NCBI RefSeq assembly: GCF_050433505.1
Contig: NZ_JBNPXC010000002.1
Coordinates: 124,001 to 188,000 of the forward strand
DNA length: 64,000 nucleotides
Direction of reading: 5' to 3'
Source of the DNA: Methanobacterium_D oryzae
GTDB taxonomy: Archaea; Methanobacteriota; Methanobacteria; Methanobacteriales; Methanobacteriaceae
The position numbers and the translations under genes are program-made. Positions within the stretch are counted from its first letter, which is position 1. Every line of letters starts with the position of its first letter. Under the pieces are notes generated by a model, which saw only the letters and a list, made by a program, of their open reading frames with translations, made no database searches and was not told the DNA's origin. This document shows positions 50,370 through 59,877 of this stretch, piece after piece.

Positions 50370-50393
50370 TTAATGTACAGAAAAGTACATTAA
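50370..50393. promoter_or_regulatory. Inverted-repeat operator upstream of bioY
   Basis: TTAATGTAC-AGAAAA-GTACATTAA has 9-bp perfect arms and lies 53 bp upstream of the bioY start. Inference: binding site of a biotin-responsive regulator. A second hairpin, AAGGAG-N9-CTCCTT, follows at 50405-50425. No gene lies in 50318-50611. Confidence 0.55.
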
Positions 50394-50611
50394 ATAACGT
50401 TTATAAGGAGTAATTTAATCTCCTTTATTGATTAGATTTAGATATTATAAATACTTTATTTAAGGTATGTCTAATAAGAAATCTGGCTTATTTTGTAATA
50501 TTTTGTAAAATTAAATGGATAATCATATATTATTTAAAATACTGAATAGACATATGATTATTATTAAATTATCACTTTAATAAATTATATTACAATGTTT
50601 GGAGAAGAAAA

Positions 50612-52804
50612 ATGAATATTTATGCAATGATATCATTATTATCATCCATTTTATGCCTTTTTCTTGGTAATTTTATCTTTTATAAAAATCCAAAAAACAG
50701 AATAAATCAGTTAGTTGCTTTATTGAGTTTTTTGCTTGCATATCTTTTATTTGTAGAATTTGGATATCGTCAGGCGGAAACATATTATATTGCAAACTTA
50801 TGGTTCATTGCTAGCTTTATATGGGCACTGACATCCTCTTTAATTTTACATACCGTTTTAATCATCACTGGAAGAACAAATCTTACTGAAAATAAAATAT
50901 TTATTTCTCTTTTATATATTCCTTCCATAATTCTTACAATTCTCGATTTAAACAATAAACTGATGCATACAAGTATGGTAAAAGAATATTGGGGATGGAC
51001 ATATGCCATACAGGTTAATTCTACCTTTTATTATCTAAGTAATTTTTGGATAACTCTTCTATTTGCTGTATCCATAATACTATCATATGATTACTATAGA
51101 AAATCAGAGGACAGAGAAAAAAAATTAGCTAAATACATATTTTTGGCATTAGCATTTATCATGATATCTGGTCTTACCACAGATTGCCTACTTCCTGCTC
51201 TTTCAATTAGAATTCCAGAGTTATATTACACAATAGGCGCTTTAGGCATGGCAATTTTATGTTATGGAATTATAAAATATCGCATTCCTCCACTGGCTCC
51301 TTCTGTAGTTGCAGATGAAATAGTTTCTACCATGTCTAACTTTTTAGTGCTAATAGATGAAAAAATGAGAATAAAAAACGTTAATTCAGAAGGATTAAGT
51401 TTACTAGGTTATGATGAATCCGAAATTTATGGAAAAAGTACAAAAACCATATTTCCTGAAGATTTAGATTTATCTAAGACATATAAAGAAAATTATCCTT
51501 CAAACTTTGAAACAGTTATAAAGACCAAAGAGGGCAAATCTATACTCGTACTAATGTCTATAACTCCAATTATCCATAAATCCCAGAAATTAGGCGTATT
51601 ATGTATTGGAAGTGACATAACAAGGCTTAAACAAGAAGAGTTAAATAGGAGATTATTAGCAGAGCAAACAATTAAAAGACAGGAGATTTTGCTGGATCTA
51701 TCAAGAAAAGACTTGGCTAATTTATCTGAAGTTATGAAGATGTTTACTGAGATATCTTCAAAAACGCTTAATGTTGATCGGGTTAGTATCTGGCTTTTTA
51801 ATCAGGATAAAACAAAAATCATTTGTAAAGACCTTTATAACCTAAAAACAGATTGCCATGAACAGGATTCAATTGTAGAAGCAGTTCAATACCCACGTTA
51901 CTTTAATGCTATTAAAAGATCCCATAATTTGGCTATTAATGATGCTAGAATACATAATGACACTTCTGAATTTAATGAATCTTATTTCAAACCAAAAGGT
52001 ATTTTTTCCGTGATGGATATTCCTATATGGTTAGATGGAGAATTAAAAGGAATAGTTTGCCATGAAAGTTTAAAAATCAGAGAATGGAAATTTGAAGACC
52101 AGGATTTTGCATCTTCCATAGCTTATCTAATATCCTTAGGATTAGAAGCATCTGAACGTAGAAAAGTCGAAAAAAAGCTAAGAGCATCTTTAGATGAAAA
52201 AGAGCTTCTCATGAAAGAAATTCATCATAGGGTAAAAAATAATTTAACAGTTATATCCAGTTTATTGAACTTGCAATCACGTTACATCAATGATAAAGAA
52301 ACACTGGACATATTTAGAGAAAGTCAAAATAGGGCCATATCAATGGCTTTAATCCATGAAAAACTATATCAATCGGCTGATTTAAGAAAAATAACATTCG
52401 GTGACTACTTAAGAAGTTTAACCGAACAACTTTTTTATTCTTACAATATTTCTCCAGGAATCAATTTAAGTATGGAAATAGAAGATTTAGATGTCGATAT
52501 TAACACATCAGTTCCATTAGCATTAATTGTAAATGAAATAGTATCAAATAGCCTTAAACATGCTTTTGAAGGCCAAAAAGCAGGTAATATTTCAGTAAAA
52601 TTCTATAAAAAATCCGATGAATACGAATTAATCATAGAAGATGATGGGATAGGATTTCCAGATAATTTAAATTTTAGAAACGTTGATTCATTAGGCATGC
52701 AGATTGTAAACAGCTTAACACGGCAGATAAATGGTAAAATCACACTAGATAAGTCTAATAGTACTAGATTCACCATTAATTTCAAAGAAAAATCATATCT
52801 TTAA
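50612..52804 (+). CDS. Membrane sensor histidine kinase: 7TM-PAS-GAF-HisKA_2
   Basis: 730 aa. Residues 1-225 contain about seven membrane helices and resemble the HisK_N 7TM sensor. A PAS domain (LVLIDEKMRIKNVNSEGLSL) spans about 240-350, a GAF domain 365-515, and the kinase core has KEIHHRVKNNLTVISSLLNL, a HisKA_2 dimerisation box with the acceptor at His538/539. The ATPase has N box VNEIVSNSLKHAF and G1 EDDGIGFPDN. It differs from the two soluble PAS kinases in class and membrane location. GGAGAAG lies 6 nt before the ATG. No response regulator is adjacent. Confidence 0.92.
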   Translation: MNIYAMISLLSSILCLFLGNFIFYKNPKNRINQLVALLSFLLAYLLFVEFGYRQAETYYIANLWFIASFIWALTSSLILHTVLIITGRTNLTENKIFISLLYIPSIILTILDLNNKLMHTSMVKEYWGWTYAIQVNSTFYYLSNFWITLLFAVSIILSYDYYRKSEDREKKLAKYIFLALAFIMISGLTTDCLLPALSIRIPELYYTIGALGMAILCYGIIKYRIPPLAPSVVADEIVSTMSNFLVLIDEKMRIKNVNSEGLSLLGYDESEIYGKSTKTIFPEDLDLSKTYKENYPSNFETVIKTKEGKSILVLMSITPIIHKSQKLGVLCIGSDITRLKQEELNRRLLAEQTIKRQEILLDLSRKDLANLSEVMKMFTEISSKTLNVDRVSIWLFNQDKTKIICKDLYNLKTDCHEQDSIVEAVQYPRYFNAIKRSHNLAINDARIHNDTSEFNESYFKPKGIFSVMDIPIWLDGELKGIVCHESLKIREWKFEDQDFASSIAYLISLGLEASERRKVEKKLRASLDEKELLMKEIHHRVKNNLTVISSLLNLQSRYINDKETLDIFRESQNRAISMALIHEKLYQSADLRKITFGDYLRSLTEQLFYSYNISPGINLSMEIEDLDVDINTSVPLALIVNEIVSNSLKHAFEGQKAGNISVKFYKKSDEYELIIEDDGIGFPDNLNFRNVDSLGMQIVNSLTRQINGKITLDKSNSTRFTINFKEKSYL

Positions 52805-52817
52805 ATACAGTTAAGGA

Positions 52818-53765
52818 TTATATTGATGTAATTGGGATTAATTCTTCAGGATAAGGCTCAAAAAATGTTTGTTCTCCTAAATATTCATTATTAAATCGAA
52901 TAATCCATGATTTTAATATATTCAAACATACAAATAGGGGATAGATTCCCTTTCTATATTTTTCTATTGAATCTAAAAAGAAAGATTTCTCTCCAGAAAT
53001 TATTTCATTTTTAAAATAACCCATTGCATGCATTAACACATTGATATTAGCAGTATTTTGGGGAGGATCTAAAATGCTATCATGAATAAGGGATTCATAT
53101 TTTGAAATTAAATCATCAAATGGTTTATTATCATGATTACTGATAATTCTTCCCATTTTTCTCATATTTTCTTGATTATAAGCCATTAAAAGCATTTTAT
53201 TATCCGAATGGAACTTAATAAGCGCATTAAGATTTCTTGATTCTTTTACCTTACGAAAACCTGCTAAAGTATATAGTTTGGTTAAAAAAATTTCTCTAAT
53301 TTTAAGGTTTCTCAGGCGCCCCTCATCTTCAATAGCAAGATATGAAAATCTTTCAAGCACTGCATTTCCAAAAAATCCAGGTTTACTTTTTGTTCTTGAA
53401 TTTCCAAAGCCCTGGTAAACTTTAACTGCTTTAATACCGCAGGAAGGAGATCTATTCTTTAAAATAAATCCATCAATGTCATGAACATTATCCAGAAATT
53501 CATCAATAAATTTTTTCATTTTTTCTGTTAAATCAAGTTCTGTAGATGGTTGGTAAAGTCTTAATTCATCTTCAAGTTCGATGATTCGTATAGGATCTCT
53601 TGGAACTCCAAGACCTATTTCAACTTCAGGGCATATTGGATAAAAATCAACAAAATCTTTAAGTTTTTCAACAAAATCACTTTTAATTATAAGTCCATTG
53701 TATCTGCAAGCCTCAAAACCTATACATTTACTTATAATTACCCTTGGTTTTACAAACTCTCGCAA
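52818..53765 (-). CDS. DUF523/DUF1722 (YbgA-type) protein
   Basis: 315 aa. Residues 8-150 form DUF523: ISKCIGFEACRYNGLIIKSD, PICPEVEIGLGVPRDPIRI and NRSPSCGIKAVKVY, with conserved Cys that may bind metal. Residues 185-300 are DUF1722 (LIKFHSDNKMLLMAYNQENM). The two-domain form is known from bacteria, sometimes beside photolyase genes; the function is not settled. The convergent stop lies 14 bp from the kinase stop. Confidence 0.85.
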   Translation of the reverse strand: MREFVKPRVIISKCIGFEACRYNGLIIKSDFVEKLKDFVDFYPICPEVEIGLGVPRDPIRIIELEDELRLYQPSTELDLTEKMKKFIDEFLDNVHDIDGFILKNRSPSCGIKAVKVYQGFGNSRTKSKPGFFGNAVLERFSYLAIEDEGRLRNLKIREIFLTKLYTLAGFRKVKESRNLNALIKFHSDNKMLLMAYNQENMRKMGRIISNHDNKPFDDLISKYESLIHDSILDPPQNTANINVLMHAMGYFKNEIISGEKSFFLDSIEKYRKGIYPLFVCLNILKSWIIRFNNEYLGEQTFFEPYPEELIPITSI

Positions 53766-53816
53766 AATATAACCTTCAATGCTGCTTTTAAAACATAAAA
53801 ATAAAAAATTAGGTTT

Positions 53817-54305
53817 TTAAGGATTTAAAAGATATACTGTGTAGTTTAAGTAGGATGCAATGGTTACCCATACTATATATGGCACAAGAAGTATTCCTGC
53901 TGCCTTTGATATTCTGTAGAACAGTATTATGTTTACAAGTATTGCAATCCATAAAAACATTATTTCAATAAGACCGCCAAACAGTGATCTAAAGCCAAAG
54001 AATATTATTGTCCAGAAAAAGTTCAAGATAAGCTGAACACCAAATACTCCTATTGCAATCTTAACATCTTGTCTTTCAAGGCCTTTTCGCCAGATGAGGA
54101 AAAGAGCAATACCCATTAATATGTAAAGGGTTGTCCAGATAGGCCCAAAAGCCCATGCAGGAGGAGTCCAGGCAGGTTTATTCAAAACATCAAAAAATCC
54201 AGGTATTGAACCTAAAGTTGCAAAAGAGCTGGTAAATCCAACTATCAAAGGTATAAGGATTGAAATTACAAGTTTTACAATATCTCCTTTTTTAAAACTC
54301 TCCAT
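53817..54305 (-). CDS. tspO: TspO/MBR family membrane protein
   Basis: 162 aa with five hydrophobic helices. The signature FFDVLNKPAWTPPAWAFGPI, followed by WTTLYILMGIALFLIWR, is the conserved TspO loop and helix 2, and LNFFWTIIFFG is the second conserved element. Family members bind porphyrins and related tetrapyrroles, with roles in stress regulation. AGGGGTG lies 6 nt before the ATG. A single gene. Confidence 0.92.
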   Translation of the reverse strand: MESFKKGDIVKLVISILIPLIVGFTSSFATLGSIPGFFDVLNKPAWTPPAWAFGPIWTTLYILMGIALFLIWRKGLERQDVKIAIGVFGVQLILNFFWTIIFFGFRSLFGGLIEIMFLWIAILVNIILFYRISKAAGILLVPYIVWVTIASYLNYTVYLLNP

Positions 54306-54482
54306 TACTACACCCCTTTAATTAAATAGCCTAATTAATGTTAATATATGGATTGCGTTGTTAATAAATATTTCTATTTTTTATTAACTTATTAAAATAA
54401 GATTGAATCTGGATTTTTAAATAATATAAATAGATATAGATACTTAATAATAAATTTAGAGATTATTCTGAGTCATCTGGAA

Positions 54483-54782
54483 TTAGATACAGCAATAAAT
54501 ATTTTTCATTCTCTTTTCTTCTTTGTAATCATGACCCATACTAAAGTGCTTTCTGCTAATTGTTATATTTTTCATTTTAGATACACTAAAAAGCTTCCAT
54601 CCTTGAGGATTCCCTGATTTACTATCTCCTTTAATTTGAAATCCTCTTAAAACTTCATTACCCTTTGCACTTTCTCCATAACAGTAGGGTTCAACTATAC
54701 GAGTTCCATCTTCATAGTTGAACTCTATAATTTGTTTTGATTTTATGGAATCACAAATTACAAAATTATTATTTCCTTCCAT
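54483..54782 (-). CDS. Small WYL-like domain protein
   Basis: 99 aa. IKSKQIIEFNYEDGTRIVEP, then YCYGESAKGNEVLRGFQIKG and PQGWKLFSVSKMKNI follow the WYL domain pattern (strand, VEPY, LRGYQ, GWKLF), without the helix-turn-helix of transcription regulators. The C-terminal 20 residues are basic and end CCI. WYL domains bind ligands or nucleic acids; function here unknown. No strong ribosome site. Confidence 0.65.
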   Translation of the reverse strand: MEGNNNFVICDSIKSKQIIEFNYEDGTRIVEPYCYGESAKGNEVLRGFQIKGDSKSGNPQGWKLFSVSKMKNITISRKHFSMGHDYKEEKRMKNIYCCI

Positions 54783-54837
54783 AATAGTATTATGATTGAA
54801 TGGATATTTGATTTTTATGTAAATTAAAAAATGAGAA

Positions 54838-55827
54838 TTAATTCAGTTTAGCTTTATCATAAACATTCTTAAGCGTCTGCATATCCACACTGGTATAAAT
54901 CTGAGTTGTAGAAAGGTTGGAATGTCCTAAAAGCTGCTGAATAGCTCTAATATCAACACCATTCTTCAATAGATGTGTTGCAAATGAATGCCTTAAAATG
55001 TGTGGCGTTACCTTCTTTTTAATCCCCGCAGCCTTTGCATGATCTTTAATCATCATCTGAATATATCGTGGAGTTAAATGGTTTCCACATCTGTTTACAA
55101 AAAGAAATTCATTATCATCATTCTTCTTTTCAATGTAATCTTCAATTAAAATCTTTGTATTTTCATCAAAAAGTACAATACGATCTTTTTCTCCTTTTCC
55201 ACGAATTCTAATTGTCCGCTCACGGAGATCAACACTATCTGTTACAAGATAAACTAACTCCGAAACCCTAAGCCCAGAAGAATAGAGTAACGCTAAAATA
55301 ACTTTGTTTCTCAGATTGATGGCTTCAGCATGTTTTGTCTTACAATCCTGTTTATCAAAAGCATGGATTAGATTTTCTACTTCTTGCTCATTTAGGTGTT
55401 TTGGAAGCGATTTAGTTCTTTTAGGTGTTTGAATCTCCTTTAGAATATGAATACCGCCAAATTCAAAGAATTTTTTACAAACAACCGTTACAAGATAAAT
55501 ATAATTTTGAGAAACTTCTTTATCACGCTTTAAATATTGTATATATTTTTTAAATGCCCTTAAAACCCGTCTTTCGTCATTGAGGTTTTTTTCGTTTAAT
55601 AAAAAATTATAAAAATTAATAACTATGGATTTATATGTTTTAATGGTGTTTCTTGAGTAATTCCTTATCTCAAGCTCAATTAAATAGTCTTCTATCATCT
55701 CTGGAAAGTCATATGCATCTAGAATTGATTTTTCTGTGATATAACCATGTCCTTCTGTAGCAATATCTCCCAAATTTGTTGGATTTCCTTCCGGATTTCT
55801 TCTTAATTGATTGGAATATGGATTCAT
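54838..55827 (-). CDS. xerA: Tyrosine recombinase XerA/XerC-D type
   Basis: 329 aa. The N-terminal SAM-like core-binding domain lies at about 40-130 (IEDYLIELEIRNYSRNTIKT). The catalytic residues are visible in order: Arg in LLYSSGLRVSELVYL, Lys in RIRGKGEKDRIVL, HxxR in TPHILRHSFATHLL, His in QLLGHSNLSTTQIY and the Tyr nucleophile in the same string. The gene is probably the chromosomal dimer-resolution recombinase of archaea rather than an element integrase, as it lies in a housekeeping stretch. A dif-like site was not identified. Confidence 0.92.
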   Translation of the reverse strand: MNPYSNQLRRNPEGNPTNLGDIATEGHGYITEKSILDAYDFPEMIEDYLIELEIRNYSRNTIKTYKSIVINFYNFLLNEKNLNDERRVLRAFKKYIQYLKRDKEVSQNYIYLVTVVCKKFFEFGGIHILKEIQTPKRTKSLPKHLNEQEVENLIHAFDKQDCKTKHAEAINLRNKVILALLYSSGLRVSELVYLVTDSVDLRERTIRIRGKGEKDRIVLFDENTKILIEDYIEKKNDDNEFLFVNRCGNHLTPRYIQMMIKDHAKAAGIKKKVTPHILRHSFATHLLKNGVDIRAIQQLLGHSNLSTTQIYTSVDMQTLKNVYDKAKLN

Positions 55828-55897
55828 TGTATCAGTTATGTTATATTGTTTTTAAAGTTTAATGAGATAATAGCTTATTGGGAGTTTTGTTTTTATG

Positions 55898-57406
55898 CTA
55901 CATATAACTTCTGTCTACATTCTCATGTGAATTGGATTTTCCATTACCCATGCTTTGAGCACTTGATAGATCTTTTTGTAGGGCATTTTCAAAGGAACTA
56001 TATCTTTTAATTATTTGATCTTCAATTGAAATGGCATTATTTATTGCAAAATTCATATGTTTTTCTCGTATGAAGTCATCTTGTTTCATAACAGCGATAT
56101 CTCCTGCCATTCTTATAACTCCTCCAAGATCTCTTAATCTAAGGGTTAAAGAATCTCGTTTATCATCAATAATCCTGGCTCTTTTCCTTGCTTCTTCAAT
56201 AAGTAATTCAACAGCTCCTCTAGTTGCATGAGGTATTTTTCCATCCATTTCAATCTCCTGAGCCACAAACTGAGCAAGTTTTGCAGCATTTTCTTCAGTA
56301 TCATCCATTGTTGTCTTCATAAGGATTTCATAACCTTCTCCTTGTATTCTTGAACGTAGTGGGGGAAGTATATATTGTATATCTCTTATGTTACAAGCTC
56401 CAACAAAAATGAAGTCACATGGGACATTTTCAACTTTAACTGAGCTTCCAGCACTCTGTGGATTTCTTCCAATAATGGGAAATACTTTGTCTTGCATAGC
56501 ACTTAAAATATATCGTTGTAATCCTGCAATATGGACTATTTCATCTATAAAAAGTACTCCTTCATGAGCCTCATGTATTGCTCCGGGAACAACCCTTTCA
56601 TAGGGTTGGGTTCCTAAATCGGGATGACCCCCATAAGGGTCGTGTCTTACATCACCTAATAGTTCTGTTTCACTTGCACCTGTTGCCTGTATGAATAGTT
56701 TTCTATCGATTGGAACTACAACATTTTTTGGTTTTTCATCAACAAGTTCTCGTCGTTTTTCAAGTGCATCCTGGCCGAGTATTTTTATTTTATCGCCATC
56801 AATTCTCTCATAAATTACAACTTCTTCTTTTCCATTTTTTACTCTGGTTGTGGTTACTCTCTCTTGGGGGATGCTTATGGGGCCTGAATTCATTTCAAAC
56901 ATCCCTAAAAGGTCACCGAGATGTTTTCTTCTGGCGTTTATATGGGAAAATTTGTCTCCACCACAATTTGAGCATATACTTTGATATGCACTGTTATAAT
57001 CTCCGCAATGTACGCATCGAAAACCTAATCGCTCTGCAACTGGCTCTGGAACTTCTATAGCATTTACTATATCCCCTTCGGCTTTTCTGAGGTCTATCTT
57101 TTCACTTTCCATTTCTTTACGCGTTTTAATCTCAACAAATGGCCTTTCTGGACGTTCTGGATTATGTACAACGGTTATTTCTTCATTAGGTTCAGTTAAA
57201 TGAAAAGAAATTGCTTGAGCTATTAATGATTTTCCTATCCCTGGAGGTCCAACAAGTAAGAGGTTTCTTCTTTGCTTTGCAGCGATTTTAACAAACTCTA
57301 TAATTTCATCGTGCCCAATAACTCTTTCTAAGGGGTCTTTTGGTATTATAATATCTTTTGTAGTTTCAATATCTTTTAAAAACTCATGATTCATGTTAAT
57401 GTACAT
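55898..57406 (-). CDS. Lon-like AAA+ ATPase lacking the protease domain, with zinc-ribbon insert
   Basis: 502 aa. Walker A is LLLVGPPGIGKSLIAQAISF, Walker B GVLFIDEIVHIAGLQRYILS, and an arginine finger region SRIQGEGYEILMKT follows, all very like archaeal LonB. Between Walker A and Walker B a long insert carries CVHCGDYNSAYQSICSNCGG, a zinc ribbon. LonB would continue with two membrane helices in this region and a Ser-Lys protease domain at the end; neither is present, and the protein ends in a polar tail. So it is an ATPase that remodels without cutting, role unknown. AGGGGT precedes ATG 57406 by 7 nt. Confidence 0.85.
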   Translation of the reverse strand: MYINMNHEFLKDIETTKDIIIPKDPLERVIGHDEIIEFVKIAAKQRRNLLLVGPPGIGKSLIAQAISFHLTEPNEEITVVHNPERPERPFVEIKTRKEMESEKIDLRKAEGDIVNAIEVPEPVAERLGFRCVHCGDYNSAYQSICSNCGGDKFSHINARRKHLGDLLGMFEMNSGPISIPQERVTTTRVKNGKEEVVIYERIDGDKIKILGQDALEKRRELVDEKPKNVVVPIDRKLFIQATGASETELLGDVRHDPYGGHPDLGTQPYERVVPGAIHEAHEGVLFIDEIVHIAGLQRYILSAMQDKVFPIIGRNPQSAGSSVKVENVPCDFIFVGACNIRDIQYILPPLRSRIQGEGYEILMKTTMDDTEENAAKLAQFVAQEIEMDGKIPHATRGAVELLIEEARKRARIIDDKRDSLTLRLRDLGGVIRMAGDIAVMKQDDFIREKHMNFAINNAISIEDQIIKRYSSFENALQKDLSSAQSMGNGKSNSHENVDRSYM

Positions 57407-57523
57407 GTTTAATACCCCTGATGTTTATTTGCTTAAATACAATTATTAAATATTGTATTTGATGATTAATTAAATTTACCTTATAGGTTTAAAAGTAAAG
57501 AAAATGCAAAAAAAATATTTATC

Positions 57524-57545
57524 CACAGAATTAGCTAATTCTGTG
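57524..57545 (-). terminator. Terminator of the dnaG gene
   Basis: A perfect palindrome with arms CACAGAATTA/TAATTCTGTG lies 11 bp after the dnaG stop. On the minus strand it is followed by ATATTTTTTTTGC, a T-tract. Confidence 0.7.
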
Positions 57546-57556
57546 AAAATATGAGA

Positions 57557-58717
57557 TTATCTGGTTATTACTTTAATTGGACTTGGTTTTTTAACTACGT
57601 CACTCATTCTAACTGCAACGATATGTTTTAAACCTTTTTCCTTAGCAATATCTATTAATCTTTGACTCACTACACCGTCAAATACAACTGCATATGTGTT
57701 GTTTTCGACATTTTTGAGTTCGTCATATAGATTTTCGACTTTTACCTCTTTAAGAATGTTAAGGGCATCATCAAAGATTTCAGCATTACCTGATCCTTCT
57801 AATTCTTTTAAAATATTTTTTAGAACTTTAATCTTATCTTCAGCCTTTTCTTTTTCTTTATCTTCTACTTTTTCGACCTTTACTCCAAGATCGTGGTACA
57901 TCTGTTCAACGGGTATTTTATCCCTTAAGGCTACCATAACTTCTTCTTTTTCCAGGTCTTCCACTTCTTTTCCTCTTGGAGCTCTTGTAACGTAATCAAC
58001 TTCTCCAACTTGAAGTAATTCTTTTAAAATGAGTTCTCCGCCTCTATCTCCATCTACAAAAGCGGTTACTGTTTTAGTTTTGGTTAATTCAGCAACAGTT
58101 TTAGGGACACTTACGCCTTCTACTGCTATTGCGTTCTTAACTCCATATTTTAGAAGATTTAAAACGTCTGCTCTTCCTTCAACTACAAGTATTGCATCGG
58201 AAGTGGCAACATTCGGTCCTGCAGGGAGTCTTTCTTCACCAAAATCAGTAATTTCATGAATTCTCATGGCTTCTTTGACTTCTTCTATCATTTTAAGGCT
58301 TTCAGGTGTAACCTCTTCCATCATTCCTTTGTAAAGCTCTTTTGCACGGTCTACTACTTTCCTTCTTTTAACAGCCCTTACATCTTCAACTTTGGAAACC
58401 TGTATGTAAGCTTCGCATGGCCCTACACGGTTGATTGTTTCGAGTGATGCTGCGAGGATGGCGGTCTCAACCCTATCAAGACTTGATGGGATTATGATTT
58501 CTCCTTTGGAGCGGCCTCCTCTGGAATTAATATTTACTTTTATTCTTCCGATTCTCCCTGTTTTCTGTAATTCTCTTAAATCAAGATCATTGCTTAAAAG
58601 ACCTTCTGTTTGTCCAAAGATGGCACCAACAACATCCGGTTTTTCTACAATTCCATTAGCATTAATTTGAGCGTGAATGAGATATTTAGTTGTACTTATT
58701 TCTTCGCCTTTTCCCAT
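57557..58717 (-). CDS. dnaG: Archaeal DnaG-like primase
   Basis: 386 aa. The N-terminal part has TTKYLIHAQINANGIVEKPD, VVGAIFGQTEGLL and GRSKGEIIIPSSLDRVETAI, conserved in archaeal DnaG. The TOPRIM domain shows AILVVEGRADVLNLLKYGVK (catalytic Glu) and VTAFVDGDRGGELIL (DxD). Archaeal DnaG is known as a poly(A)-binding component of the RNA exosome, with some primase activity. AAAGGAGG lies 8 nt before the ATG. The Lon-like ATPase gene lies downstream, beyond the terminator. Confidence 0.95.
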   Translation of the reverse strand: MGKGEEISTTKYLIHAQINANGIVEKPDVVGAIFGQTEGLLSNDLDLRELQKTGRIGRIKVNINSRGGRSKGEIIIPSSLDRVETAILAASLETINRVGPCEAYIQVSKVEDVRAVKRRKVVDRAKELYKGMMEEVTPESLKMIEEVKEAMRIHEITDFGEERLPAGPNVATSDAILVVEGRADVLNLLKYGVKNAIAVEGVSVPKTVAELTKTKTVTAFVDGDRGGELILKELLQVGEVDYVTRAPRGKEVEDLEKEEVMVALRDKIPVEQMYHDLGVKVEKVEDKEKEKAEDKIKVLKNILKELEGSGNAEIFDDALNILKEVKVENLYDELKNVENNTYAVVFDGVVSQRLIDIAKEKGLKHIVAVRMSDVVKKPSPIKVITR

Positions 58718-58811
58718 AAATGGGCCTCCTTTCGATTATAGATACTTTTCATGATATTATTAATATCATGTGTGAATGGGCTTTCCATATGGAACTCGAT
58801 GATAATTGTTA

Positions 58812-59216
58812 TTAGTAACTACCATAAGGATTACTTTCAAATTCCAATCGTTTTATATGTTTTGGAAGACTTTCAATATCTTTGATATATCTTCGAGTAA
58901 TTTTCATTATTTTTTTTCTAATACTAAGATCAGGATGAGAGCCAAGACTCTGTATATCTTCTGACAGTTTTTTTGCAAGTATATCACCTTTTTTGTCAAA
59001 ATCTGTCAATATAATGACTTTTGAAGATAATCCAGCGGCTAATTCGGCAATTTCAAAGAGTTTAAGACCGGAACCAGAAACCTTAATTATATGGCCATTA
59101 ATACCAAGCTCTTTTAAGGCTTCTTCGTCCTTCTTACCCTCAATAAGAATAGGCTCTCCTTGTTCAACACAATGTGATAGTTCTTCAACTATCTGGGATA
59201 TTTTTATAAAACTCAT
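58812..59216 (-). CDS. Small TOPRIM-domain protein (ribonuclease M5/primase-like)
   Basis: 134 aa. EGKKDEEALKELGINGHIIK supplies the conserved Glu, and VIILTDFDKKGDILAKKLSE the DxD of the TOPRIM nucleotidyl-transfer/hydrolase fold. After it come a basic helical stretch (IRKKIMKITRRYIKD) and a C-terminus ending NPYGSY. Archaeal stand-alone TOPRIM proteins of this size are conserved but not well characterised; RNA processing is plausible. It lies 94 bp upstream of dnaG on the same strand. Confidence 0.8.
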   Translation of the reverse strand: MSFIKISQIVEELSHCVEQGEPILIEGKKDEEALKELGINGHIIKVSGSGLKLFEIAELAAGLSSKVIILTDFDKKGDILAKKLSEDIQSLGSHPDLSIRKKIMKITRRYIKDIESLPKHIKRLEFESNPYGSY

Positions 59217-59580
59217 GGCTAAAGCCCTTTTATGAAATTTTTAATAGTATCTATGAAAGTATATAACTTATCTCCTATATAAAACTGAATAGTCAAAAAT
59301 AGACTGATGTCAAATTTATTTAAAGATTAAATGATTTTTTTAATGATAAAAAAGTAAATTTTATACTCTAAACTCTAATATTCTAAACAAATCATATTTT
59401 AATTTAAGATAGATACCTTTTCTTTAAGAATTAATAAATTTCAGTTATTTAAATTAATAATCACAATTTATAAAATATGATGATATGTAATTTCAAAATT
59501 ATTTATAAAAAAGTAAAATTTTAAATACATTTAAATCTTTAATTGTAAATATTATGACTAAAAATCCGGAGGATATGGAA
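59217..59580. other. AT-rich divergent promoter region
   Basis: This is the divergent region between the TOPRIM gene (minus) and the DUF211 gene (plus). I see no gene, strong hairpin or repeat. Promoters for both directions must lie here. Confidence 0.4.
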
Positions 59581-59871
59581 GTGGCAAAAGGCCTAATAAG
59601 AATAGTTTTAGATATACTTAAACCTCATGAACCAAACATACCTTATTTTGCAAAATATTTAAGTGAATTAGAAGGTGTTGATGGAGTTAACGTTACTTTA
59701 ATGGAAATTGACAAAGAAACAGAAAATGTTAAAGTAACAATGCAAGGAAATGACTTGAATTTTGATAAAATTAATGATGCAATTAAACAGTATGGTGGAT
59801 CAATCCATAGTGTTGACGAGGTTGTTGCTGGTAAAAAACTCGTTGAAGAAGTTACAACACCTCAGGACTGA
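59581..59871 (+). CDS. DUF211 family protein
   Basis: 96 aa from GTG 59581 (MAKGLIRIVLDILKPHEPNI), the usual DUF211 opening. GGAGG at 59568-59572 is 8 nt upstream of this GTG but inside the frame that starts at ATG 59554 and too close to ATG 59575. GVDGVNVTLMEIDKETENVK and GGSIHSVDEVVAGKKL complete the family pattern, a small ferredoxin-like fold that oligomerises in known structures. Function unknown; conserved in methanogens. It is 6 bp before the next gene, so an operon. Confidence 0.88.
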   Translation: MAKGLIRIVLDILKPHEPNIPYFAKYLSELEGVDGVNVTLMEIDKETENVKVTMQGNDLNFDKINDAIKQYGGSIHSVDEVVAGKKLVEEVTTPQD

Positions 59872-59877
59872 TTTTAC

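Noticed and set aside
54838..55827. Tyrosine recombinase as an integrase of a mobile element
   Set aside because: It lies among housekeeping genes, shows no att-like repeats or tRNA beside it, and has the XerA size and motifs.
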